A stretch of DNA of 35,337 nucleotides from Alicyclobacillaceae bacterium I2511. Lineage in GTDB: Bacteria > Bacillota > Bacilli > Alicyclobacillales > Alicyclobacillaceae. Within the stretch, counting starts at the first letter, position 1. Each line of letters opens with the position of its first letter. A program made the position numbers and the translations under genes. Below the pieces are notes generated by a model. The model was given only the letters and a program-made list of their open reading frames with translations. It was not told the origin of the DNA and searched no databases. Shown in pieces: positions 7,988-14,750 of the stretch. The stretch spans positions 1-35,337 of the forward strand of contig QXHL01000027.1 in assembly GCA_003584005.1 (NCBI GenBank), read 5' to 3'.

Positions 7988-10018
7988 TCAAAGTCTGTCC
8001 GGACGGTCCAGGAACTGTCCACCATCCATTTCCCGGGTAATTTGGTTTGACTTGATGTAGCGTGTCAAGTGTACTGTCAACCCGTAGCGCAAAAACGGTG
8101 TAATCAAGTAAATCCCCTGAAAGTACTGGCGCGCCCTGTCAATCAACTGTTCCGCAATCTGCAGACCCACCGCCGCAGCGCCAGCGGGCGGAGCGGCGGC
8201 CATGCGCGCCAGCAAAGGTTCTGGAATGCGAATACCGGGCACCTCGTTGTGCAAAAAGCTGGCGTTGCGGGCGCTCACCAAGGGCATGATGCCGACAAAC
8301 ACGGGAATGTGCAAATCCTCGGTAGCGCTGGCGATGGCCTCAAACATGGACACCTCATAAATCGGCTGGGTCATGATGAAATCTGCCCCAGCCTCCACTT
8401 TTTTGCGCAGCCGCTCAATGGCGCGAGAGAAGTTCACCACATGCGGATTGAAGGAAGTTCCCACCACAAAATGGGCCGGATGGCTGAGCGCCTGCCCTGA
8501 GAAGGCCACCCCCTGGTTTAATTGCTTCACCATCCGCGTCAATTCCATGGACGATACGTCATAGACCGGTGTCGCCCCAGGCAAATCGCCAAAACGAGTG
8601 GGATCCCCGGTGACCAGCAGCAATTGATGAATTCCCAGTACATGCAAGCCCATGAGGTGGGACTGTTGCCCAATCAGGTTGCGATCACGGCAGGTCATAT
8701 GCACCAGCGGTTCAATTCCCATCCCCTTGAGCAGGCTGGCCAAGGCCATGTTGGCCACGCGCACGGTGCCCAGAGAGTTGTCTGCCAGGGTGATGGCATC
8801 CGCCCCCGCCTCCTGCAGTGCCTGTGCGCCCTGCAAATACTTGCCGACATCCAGGGTTTTGGGCGGGTCCAGTTCCACAATCACCGTGTCGCGCTGGTGG
8901 ACCCAGTCCACCACGGACGCAGCAAACGTCGGTGACCCCTGTTTTGGAGATGTGGAAACCCGCGCTGGCAGGGTGGTCCGCACGTCCGCGGCCACCGCAT
9001 CCCTGGCCGGCAAACCCGCCGTAAAGCTTCCCGAAACGGTAGCTGTCGCCGCTGGCCCCACTGGCCCCACAACTGTTCCCAACGAAGTCCGCACAGCCTG
9101 TGGACTGCCTGATTGATTGGCTTGCTGGGCCAGTTCTGCCAAACGGCGAATATGTTCAGGAGTGGTCCCACAACAGCCCCCCAGCAGTGTCACACCCGCG
9201 TCAAGCAACTGCTTTGCCACCCCGGTGTAATAATCGGTGGAACCCGTATAAGAGTAATCCCCCTCCACTTGGTGTAGCAGTCCTGCATTGGGTTCAGCAC
9301 TGTAAATCAAGGCTTTGTCCCCATGAAAACCCTCAAAGGTCCGCAAAATCCCCCGGGGACCCAGGTGGCAGTTCAGACCCACAACATCGGCTCCCAGTTG
9401 GTACATCTCCTGCAAGGCCCGCTGTATGGGAACCCCGTCCCGTGTCACGCCTACCGTATCTGGTGCTAGGTGTGCCACCACTGGCAGGGTGGTCAGGGAA
9501 CGCACGGTTTGTAGGGCAATCCGCATCTCTGACAAATCAGCGATGGTTTCTAGCAGCAGACCGTCCACACCGCCTTTCAGTAAGACCGTCACTTGCTCGG
9601 CAAACTCATTTTGCACAGCAACGACGTGGTCTGGTCCCATGAGACCCGCCGCATTTTGAAAACTGACCACAGAGCCAACCGTGCCAAAAACGTAGACAGG
9701 TCTGTCCAACTGGACCTGTGCCACGGCCTCTTTCGCAACCCGCACCGCAGCCAGGTTGATATCTTGCAATGCGTCGGCTAGATCGTACTTTTCAAGCCCC
9801 GTTCGATGGGCACCGAAACTATTGGTCTGAATCAGGTCCGCCCCGGCCCGCAGGTACTCCTTGTGTATCTGCCGCACCCATTCCGGATGACTGACCGACA
9901 AGGCGGGATAACAGGTGCGAATGGGGGCCCCATAGCGATGTAGGAGTGTGGCCATTGCACCATCCCCCACCAAAACCCGTTGCCGTGCCAAAACGCGAAA
10001 ATCCGGTCGTTCTGCCAT
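7988..10018 (-). CDS. Bifunctional homocysteine S-methyltransferase / 5,10-methylenetetrahydrofolate reductase
   Basis: Two-domain protein of 676 residues, built like B. subtilis YitJ. Residues 1-300 are a homocysteine S-methyltransferase TIM barrel with GDGAMATLLHRYG and zinc ligands Cys217 (GLNCHLG) and Cys282/Cys283 (GGCCGTTP). Residues 300-370 form an unusually long Ala/Gly/Pro/Thr-rich linker. Residues of about 375-676 are a MetF-like flavin reductase (VELDPPKTLDVGKYL, HMTCRDRN, LLLVTGDPTRFGD, FIMTQPIYE, GIMPLVS). The fusion couples production of methyl-tetrahydrofolate to methionine metabolism. The ATG at 10018 has GGTGGAG about 7 bp upstream. Its promoter at 10125-10154 overlaps that of sinI. 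No S-box (SAM riboswitch) core is visible in the leader. Confidence 0.92.
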   Translation of the reverse strand: MAERPDFRVLARQRVLVGDGAMATLLHRYGAPIRTCYPALSVSHPEWVRQIHKEYLRAGADLIQTNSFGAHRTGLEKYDLADALQDINLAAVRVAKEAVAQVQLDRPVYVFGTVGSVVSFQNAAGLMGPDHVVAVQNEFAEQVTVLLKGGVDGLLLETIADLSEMRIALQTVRSLTTLPVVAHLAPDTVGVTRDGVPIQRALQEMYQLGADVVGLNCHLGPRGILRTFEGFHGDKALIYSAEPNAGLLHQVEGDYSYTGSTDYYTGVAKQLLDAGVTLLGGCCGTTPEHIRRLAELAQQANQSGSPQAVRTSLGTVVGPVGPAATATVSGSFTAGLPARDAVAADVRTTLPARVSTSPKQGSPTFAASVVDWVHQRDTVIVELDPPKTLDVGKYLQGAQALQEAGADAITLADNSLGTVRVANMALASLLKGMGIEPLVHMTCRDRNLIGQQSHLMGLHVLGIHQLLLVTGDPTRFGDLPGATPVYDVSSMELTRMVKQLNQGVAFSGQALSHPAHFVVGTSFNPHVVNFSRAIERLRKKVEAGADFIMTQPIYEVSMFEAIASATEDLHIPVFVGIMPLVSARNASFLHNEVPGIRIPEPLLARMAAAPPAGAAAVGLQIAEQLIDRARQYFQGIYLITPFLRYGLTVHLTRYIKSNQITREMDGGQFLDRPDRL

Positions 10019-10124
10019 CTTTTACTCCACCCCGTCTCCATCTCTTTAGGGACATTCCTGTATTCTTAAGGAAATTTCTGAATTCCTGTCGATAGATACG
10101 AATATTTGTTGACTATTGTGTGAA

Positions 10125-10154
10125 ATTATTCGTTGCCAGTTTGTGTGGTGTCAA
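10125..10154 (-). promoter_or_regulatory. Promoter of the methyltransferase/reductase gene
   Basis: On the minus strand TTGACA (plus 10149-10154), an 18-bp spacer and AATAAT (plus 10125-10130) form a good sigma-A promoter, about 107 bp before the start codon. The perfect -35 lies inside the spacer of the plus-strand sinI promoter, so the two promoters cannot easily be occupied at once. Confidence 0.65.
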
Positions 10155-10162
10155 GGTACAAT
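10133..10162 (+). promoter_or_regulatory. Promoter of sinI and its riboswitch leader
   Basis: TTGCCA at 10133-10138, an 18-bp spacer and TACAAT at 10157-10162 form a sigma-A-like promoter. The predicted start near 10169-10171 is about 10 nt before the riboswitch aptamer. A TGTCGAT heptamer at 10087-10093 is one base off the Spo0A box TGTCGAA, but it lies about 40 bp upstream of the -35 and is weak evidence. Confidence 0.6.
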
Positions 10163-10171
10163 GAATGCACG

Positions 10172-10178
10172 AAAGAAC
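10172..10178. promoter_or_regulatory. SinR-type operator heptamer at the sinI transcription start
   Basis: AAAGAAC is the reverse complement of GTTCTTT, a full match to the B. subtilis SinR consensus GTTCTYT. It sits 10 bp after the -10 box, at the predicted start of transcription, where a bound repressor would block initiation. One heptamer can occur by chance; position and the neighbouring sinR gene make it credible. Confidence 0.45.
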
Positions 10179-10271
10179 GCTTTCCGACAAGGCTAACCTG
10201 GCTGAAAGGCGGGGGCGCAAAGTCACAGGTCTACGGTCTTTGACCACGACAGCTGGACTACCGAAGAAAGC
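10179..10271 (+). promoter_or_regulatory. Cyclic-di-GMP class I (GEMM-I) riboswitch aptamer
   Basis: Matches the GEMM-I pattern in order: GGCTAACC (10191-10198); a hairpin with GAAA tetraloop (10204-10207); GGGGCGCAAAG (10212-10222); P2 strand AGTC-A-CAG (10221-10228); an apical GGTC-TTT-GACC hairpin (10235-10245) with the CTA receptor side; and the P2 return strand CTG-GACT (10253-10259) ending in ACCG. P2 pairs perfectly with one bulged A, although its bases differ from the Vibrio Vc2 aptamer, which is covariation. The bases equivalent to Vc2 G20 (10192), A47 (10220) and C92 (10261) are all kept, which points to c-di-GMP rather than cGAMP. Outer helix GCTTTC (10179-10184) with GAAAGC (10266-10271) closes the aptamer. 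The segment equivalent to CAAACC reads CTAACC, a minor departure. Confidence 0.88.
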
Positions 10272-10291
10272 CAAGCTTGACTTCGGAGGGG
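10261..10291 (+). promoter_or_regulatory. Expression platform: hairpin overlapping the sinI ribosome site
   Basis: CCGAAG (10261-10266) is the exact reverse complement of CTTCGG (10281-10286), with an inner AAGC-CAA-GCTT stem. The 3' arm takes up the first two G of the ribosome site GGAGGGG (10285-10291). The 5' arm overlaps the aptamer's ligand-contacting C and closing helix. The two folds exclude each other, so ligand binding should free the ribosome site (translational ON switch). There is no U-run, so termination is unlikely. Only two bases of the ribosome site are masked, so the strength of control is uncertain. Confidence 0.55.
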
Positions 10292-10298
10292 TATAAGT

Positions 10299-10466
10299 AT
10301 GACAGAAGTCAACGAAGCGGATACAGAACAGCACAGGACACAAGACCAGCTACTGGATGGCGAATGGGTCCGTTTGCTACTGGAAGCTCGCCGTTTAGGC
10401 TACAGCCCAAATGAAATTCGCACATTTTTCACCACTGCCCCTAGCGCACCCCCTGATTTAGACTGA
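10299..10466 (+). CDS. sinI: SinI-family anti-repressor
   Basis: Small protein of 55 residues. Residues 19-44, LDGEWVRLLLEARRLGYSP followed by NEIRTFF, match the SinI dimerisation helices of B. subtilis (LDQEWVELMVEAKEANISP, then EEIRKYL). SinI binds SinR and pulls it from DNA, releasing biofilm matrix genes. The first 18 residues are polar and the last 11 are Pro-rich and probably unstructured. GGAGGGG lies 7 bp before ATG 10299. The gene follows the c-di-GMP riboswitch directly and precedes sinR by 210 bp. Its core also resembles the C-terminal dimerisation part of the SinR encoded next door (LDAEWTQLVRDAMASGIP), as expected for a heterodimer. The SinI-like motif is clear; regulation by c-di-GMP is inferred from the leader. 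Confidence 0.88.
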   Translation: MTEVNEADTEQHRTQDQLLDGEWVRLLLEARRLGYSPNEIRTFFTTAPSAPPDLD

Positions 10467-10676
10467 CATGCCTGGACACGCTCGGAAAGCCACTGAAAAC
10501 GAGTGGAATCAAGAAAGTAATTCATTATCCAGCACAAAACTTTCTTTCCTTGTCCGCTCTGTTCCGGTATCATAGATGAATATGTAACGGAAGGTTATCC
10601 AACGAGAACACCAGCGTAGGCTTTCAGAGCTTTTTTCTCCGGAGGCCTACTCAGGAATAACTGAGGGGTCTTGCGC
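10467..10676 (+). other. sinI-sinR spacer with several inverted repeats
   Basis: 210 bp without a gene. It holds CCACT/AGTGG (10490-10494 with 10502-10506), an A/T-rich 8-bp repeat AAGAAAGT/ACTTTCTT (10511-10518 with 10539-10546), and GTAGGC/GCCTAC (10616-10621 with 10645-10650) enclosing a T6 run. None is a clean terminator. A separate sinR promoter is plausible, as in B. subtilis, but no good -35/-10 pair is visible. Confidence 0.5.
10650..10668 (+). promoter_or_regulatory. Small hairpin masking the sinR ribosome site
   Basis: CTCAG (10650-10654) pairs with CTGAG (10661-10665) around a six-base loop GAATAA. The 3' arm overlaps the first three bases of the sinR ribosome site GAGGGG (10663-10668). 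The stem is only 5 bp, so it may simply lower the rate of sinR translation. Confidence 0.35.
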
Positions 10677-11030
10677 ATGATTGGCAAACGCATCCAAAAG
10701 CTACGATCTGATAAGGGATTGTCTCTCTCAGAATTGGCTGACAAAGCTGGCGTGGCGAAGTCTTATCTCAGTGCCATTGAACGGGACATTCAAGACAACC
10801 CCTCTATTCACGTGTTGGAAAAGTTGGCTGGTGTTTTGGGTGTAGCTGTGTCTTCCTTAATTGAAACACAGTCGGACGACATTGCGGCCCCCGAAACCCT
10901 AGATGCTGAGTGGACGCAATTGGTCCGCGACGCAATGGCCTCAGGAATCCCCAAAGAACAGTTTCGGGACTTTCTAGAGTACACCCGTTGGCGGCAATTG
11001 CAAGAAAAAAACACGCATCCAAAGTCATAA
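10677..11030 (+). CDS. sinR: SinR-type transcriptional repressor
   Basis: XRE-family DNA-binding protein of 117 residues. The N-terminal helix-turn-helix (MIGKRIQKLRSDKGLSLSEL, then ADKAGVAKSYLSAIERDIQDNPSI) is close to B. subtilis SinR throughout. The C-terminal segment LDAEWTQLVRDAMASGIP followed by KEQFRDFLEYTRWRQLQ is the SinR oligomerisation/SinI-binding region. In Bacillus, SinR represses exopolysaccharide and amyloid-fibre operons and is antagonised by SinI. No such matrix operon lies in this window. ATG 10677 is used because the product then aligns with SinR at its first residue, and GAGGGG lies 8 bp upstream; an in-frame TTG at 10671 is too close to that site. Confidence 0.92.
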   Translation: MIGKRIQKLRSDKGLSLSELADKAGVAKSYLSAIERDIQDNPSIHVLEKLAGVLGVAVSSLIETQSDDIAAPETLDAEWTQLVRDAMASGIPKEQFRDFLEYTRWRQLQEKNTHPKS

Positions 11031-11100
11031 GTTAACGTTCCTGCCGATTGCGCAGCACCTTTAAATTGTTCAAACCCCATCAGGCCGTGCCACAACCCCT

Positions 11101-11140
11101 GTCTGTGGTAACCTAGCCCTAGCGCCATTTTACCACAGAC
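11101..11140. other. 11-bp inverted repeat between convergent sinR and metH
   Basis: GTCTGTGGTAA (11101-11111) and TTACCACAGAC (11130-11140) are perfect inverted copies around an 18-base loop that itself contains CTAG-CC-CTAG. The position suits a terminator for both convergent genes, yet neither strand has a U-run after the stem. It may be an imperfect terminator, an RNA end-protecting hairpin or a protein site. Confidence 0.5.
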
Positions 11141-11182
11141 AAAAGGCCTCACCGTGTAGAGCCTGAAGTGATGTTTTTCCCG

Positions 11183-14100
11183 TTAATCCAGCAGGGACTC
11201 CCCAACACTAAAATAGCGCGCCTGTGGATGTGCAAGGGCCATGGCTGTGACACTGGCCTCTGGTTCCATCATGTATCCATCTGTCAGTTCAATGCCAATG
11301 TCTTGTGGATGAAGCAAACGAAACAGCCGCACTTGGTCCTCCAAGTTGGGGCAGGCTGGGTAGCCAAATGAAACGCGAATACCTTGGTACTTCGCCACAA
11401 ACCGCTCCCTCATGGTCATCTCAGGCGGGTCTGAAAAGCCCCACTGATCTCTCAAGCCGCGGTGTAACCGCTCCGCAAAAGCTTCTGCCAGTTCTAAGGC
11501 TGTGGCCTGCAGTGCGTGGGAACGCAAGTAATCGCCGTTGACTTTCCAACGCTCCGCCAGTTCACGGATGCCCCGCCCCGCAGTTACCGCAAAAAACGCT
11601 ACATAGTCCACAACCCCTGACTCGACTGGGCGCAGGTAATCGGCCAGACAAAGATAGGGAGTCTTACACATCCGTGGAAAGTTGAAACGCTCCATCACTT
11701 CCAAGTGACCCTTCGCGTAAGCTGGTGGATTGTAGACCAGCACCTGATTTCCATCCGCCTGGGCAGGAAAAAAGCGGTATACCCCCTGCAAATGAAGATG
11801 TCCCAGTTGTTGACTTGTCGTCAGCAACTCCTCCACCCGTTGCAGTAGCTCCTGTGCCTGTTTATCTCCCGCTCGCAGCCGCTTTTCCACGTTTCCCGAC
11901 AGCCCTAGGTGTTTCCCCAGCAGCATTTGCAGATTTAGGTAGGGGCGAATTTGGCTGACGGGCACCTCCCGCAAAACATGGCGCTCCAAATCGGGGGGTT
12001 CAAACACCGGCGCGTCTTGTGTCACATCCGACCGCTTGCACACAGGGTGATCTAGTTCTGGCTCCGGCAACCCGACCGCCACCCCACCCTGGTTTTGCGC
12101 CTCCTGTAGGGCTTGATACTCCTGACCCAGCCGTTGCAACAGGTCTTGGCGGTGATTTGTTGCGGACAATCGGTTGGCGTAATCCAGTCCTTCCATGGCG
12201 TCTTTAGCATACACCACTGTCCCTTGATACCCGGGTTGAATCTTCGTGTAAGAGAACTTTTTCGTCAAGGCTGCCCCTCCCACTAAAAGGGGCACCGAGA
12301 TCCCCGACTGATGCAGGTCTTGGGCTGTGACTAGCATCTGTTGGGCAGACTTCACCAACAATCCGGACAGGCCAATCATGTCGGGTTGTTGCTCTCGGTA
12401 AGCCTGGATGAGCTGCTCTGGTGGAACCTTAATCCCGAGATTGATTACATTAAAACCATTGTTGGCAAAAATGATTTCCACCAAATTTTTGCCAATGTCG
12501 TGTACGTCTCCCTTAACGGTGGCCAATAAGACGGTCGCTTTGGCTGCGCTGTCCGATTTCTCCAGGTAGGGCTCCAGATAAGATACGGCGGCTTTCATCA
12601 CTTCGGCACTCTGCAAAACCTCGGCCACAATCAGCTCGTTGTTGTTGAACAAGCGGCCCACTTCATCCATCCCGTTCATCAAGGGACCGTTAATGATGTC
12701 CAGGGGGGCCATAGTCTTACGAGCCTCAGCCAAGTCCTCTAACAGGCCTTCCTTGGTTCCCTCAATCACACAGTGAGCCAAACGCTGTGGCAAGGGGAGC
12801 AACGCCACATTGACTGCGGCCTGCGGCTTTTGGAGCCGGTAAAAGGCGGTAAATTCAGCCACCGATGCCTCTGTGGTGGCAAACAAAATTTGTTCACACA
12901 AGTGCCGTTCCGCTGTCCCAATAGAGGCATAGCGCTGCAGTTTTTCAGCATTCACAATGGCGTACCCCAAACCGGCCTTGGTACATTCGTACAAAAAGAC
13001 CGAGTTCAATACCTCGCGCCCCGCCACAGGCAGGCCGAAGGACACGTTGCTGATGCCAAGAATGGTGGGACATTCGGGCAACTGTTGTCGCAGCAAGCGA
13101 ATGGCTTCCACTGTCTCCGCCGCGGCCCCAATGTACTTCGCATCCCCCGTACCCACAGGAAAGGTCAAAGGGTCAATGAGAATATCCTGGGGGGCCAAGC
13201 CATACTTGTCCACGAGTAGTTGAACCTCGCGTTTGGCCACTTCCAGTTTGCGCTCCCGAGTTACCGCCATGCCCTGCTCGTCAATCGTGCCCACCACTAA
13301 GGCCGCGCCGTAACGCCTGGCCAAATCCGCAATCCGAGCCAGCCTAAGTTCCCCGTCCTCCAGGTTCGTGGAGTTGAGAATGGCTTTGCCTTGAGAAAAC
13401 TTCAAAGCCAACTCCAGAACATTCGGGTCTGTGGAATCCATCATCAGGGGGGCCTTGACCTTACGCACCACGTGTGGCAAAAGGGCCTCCATGTCGGCCA
13501 CCTCATCGCGGTCCGGGTCTGCCAGACAAATGTCAATCACTTGTGCGCCCGACTTTACCTGGGCGCGTGCAACCTCTGAGGCGGCCTCAAACTGCCCGTT
13601 TGCAATCAGCCGCCGAAATTTGCGCGACCCAATCACATTGGTCCGTTCCCCCACCAGAATGGGGCGGTTGTCATCCTCTAAAAATACCGGTTCCAGCCCG
13701 GAAACGGCGGGCGCATGGGCGGGCGCCGGTACCCGGGGAGGCTTGTCCACAACGGCTTGCCGCAAGGCCCGAATATGATCCGGTGTCGTGCCACAACACC
13801 CGCCCACCACGTTGAGCCAGCCCTGTGTCGCAAACTCAGACACCTTGCGAGCGAAACTTTCCGGAGTTTCATGGTAGTGCCCCTCTTCATCCGGCAGTCC
13901 AGCGTTGGGATAGCAACTCACCCCCACCGTCGCCAAGGCCGACAGGCTCCGTACGTGATCGCGCATAAATTCTGGACCTGTCGCACAGTTCAGGCCCACC
14001 GACAGGGGATGCAGGTGTTCCACAGACAAGTACAAAGCCTCAATACTTTGTCCAGCCAGAGTTGTTCCCATAGGCTCAATGGTTCCAGAAATCATCAGAG

Positions 14101-14677
14101 GCACGGTGCGTTTGGTGTCGGTGAAGGCCTGTTCAATACCAATACTCGCAGCCTTGACATTAAGCATATCCTGGCTTGTTTCCACGAGTAGGACATCTAC
14201 GCCGCCGTCGAGCAGCCCCCTGGCCTGTATCCGGTAAGACTCGCTGAGTTTTGCAAAAGTGGTGCCGCCGGTGATGGACAGGCTTTTGGTGGTGGGGCCC
14301 ATGGCGCCCGCGACGAAACGTGGCCATGGGGGTGTGGAAAACTCATCGGCCGCCTGACGCGCCAGTTGCGCGGCCACCCGGTTTATTTCCTCAGCGCGGT
14401 CTGCCAGGTCATACTCTGCGAGTACCAAGGGGGTAGCACCAAACGTGTTGGTCTCAATAATATCGGCACCTGCCTTTAGGTAGGCCCGGTGAATATACAG
14501 AATCAGATCTGGGCGGGTGTGACACAAGTACTCATTGCACCCCTCATACTGGGGACCCCCAAAATCGTCAGCAGTCAGGTCCTGCTGTTGAATCAGGGTC
14601 CCCATAGCCCCGTCCAAGACCAGAATACGTTTTGCCATTGCCTCCCGAATGCCGGAGGTGGGTGTCTGTGAACACAC
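11183..14677 (-). CDS. metH: Cobalamin-dependent methionine synthase
   Basis: Full-length MetH of 1164 residues, transferring the methyl group of 5-methyltetrahydrofolate via cobalamin to homocysteine. Domains in order: homocysteine-binding barrel (about 15-310) with zinc ligands Cys231 and Cys294/Cys295 (GGCCGTTP); pterin-binding barrel (about 335-610, GERTNVIGSRKFRRLI); four-helix cap (about 630-715); cobalamin-binding Rossmann domain (about 715-850) with DVHDIGKN, where His726 is the lower cobalt ligand; and a SAM-dependent reactivation domain (about 900-1164) with RVSFGYPACP. Reactivation implies a flavodoxin-type electron donor elsewhere. GTG 14677 is preferred, with AAGGGGGG 8 bp upstream and a usual-length N-terminus before RILVLDGAMGT; ATG 14638 has its ribosome site too close. 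It provides a second, B12-dependent route beside the bifunctional enzyme at 7988-10018. Confidence 0.95.
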   Translation of the reverse strand: MCSQTPTSGIREAMAKRILVLDGAMGTLIQQQDLTADDFGGPQYEGCNEYLCHTRPDLILYIHRAYLKAGADIIETNTFGATPLVLAEYDLADRAEEINRVAAQLARQAADEFSTPPWPRFVAGAMGPTTKSLSITGGTTFAKLSESYRIQARGLLDGGVDVLLVETSQDMLNVKAASIGIEQAFTDTKRTVPLMISGTIEPMGTTLAGQSIEALYLSVEHLHPLSVGLNCATGPEFMRDHVRSLSALATVGVSCYPNAGLPDEEGHYHETPESFARKVSEFATQGWLNVVGGCCGTTPDHIRALRQAVVDKPPRVPAPAHAPAVSGLEPVFLEDDNRPILVGERTNVIGSRKFRRLIANGQFEAASEVARAQVKSGAQVIDICLADPDRDEVADMEALLPHVVRKVKAPLMMDSTDPNVLELALKFSQGKAILNSTNLEDGELRLARIADLARRYGAALVVGTIDEQGMAVTRERKLEVAKREVQLLVDKYGLAPQDILIDPLTFPVGTGDAKYIGAAAETVEAIRLLRQQLPECPTILGISNVSFGLPVAGREVLNSVFLYECTKAGLGYAIVNAEKLQRYASIGTAERHLCEQILFATTEASVAEFTAFYRLQKPQAAVNVALLPLPQRLAHCVIEGTKEGLLEDLAEARKTMAPLDIINGPLMNGMDEVGRLFNNNELIVAEVLQSAEVMKAAVSYLEPYLEKSDSAAKATVLLATVKGDVHDIGKNLVEIIFANNGFNVINLGIKVPPEQLIQAYREQQPDMIGLSGLLVKSAQQMLVTAQDLHQSGISVPLLVGGAALTKKFSYTKIQPGYQGTVVYAKDAMEGLDYANRLSATNHRQDLLQRLGQEYQALQEAQNQGGVAVGLPEPELDHPVCKRSDVTQDAPVFEPPDLERHVLREVPVSQIRPYLNLQMLLGKHLGLSGNVEKRLRAGDKQAQELLQRVEELLTTSQQLGHLHLQGVYRFFPAQADGNQVLVYNPPAYAKGHLEVMERFNFPRMCKTPYLCLADYLRPVESGVVDYVAFFAVTAGRGIRELAERWKVNGDYLRSHALQATALELAEAFAERLHRGLRDQWGFSDPPEMTMRERFVAKYQGIRVSFGYPACPNLEDQVRLFRLLHPQDIGIELTDGYMMEPEASVTAMALAHPQARYFSVGESLLD

Positions 14678-14750
14678 TTCCGGGTCCCCCCTTATCGCGC
14701 ATCATGACGCACACGATTTCCAATTCAGTTTTATAAGGATTGTCCCAATA

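Noticed and set aside
10087-10093. Spo0A box upstream of sinI
   Set aside because: TGTCGAT differs from TGTCGAA by one base and lies far upstream of the -35; it is too weak to annotate as a site.
10019-10180. SAM (S-box) riboswitch in front of the methionine-cycle genes
   Set aside because: Neither the minus-strand leader of the bifunctional gene nor the short gap upstream of metH contains the S-box core or its GGC..GCC stem pattern.
10180-10271. cGAMP-specific (GEMM-Ib) reading of the riboswitch
   Set aside because: At first sight the A at 10190 seemed to replace G20, but aligned on CTAACC/CAAACC the G20 position is the G at 10192, so the c-di-GMP type is favoured.
12773-13219. Plus-strand open frames inside metH
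   Set aside because: The minus-strand MetH reading is conserved from end to end; the others are shadows of GC-rich coding sequence.
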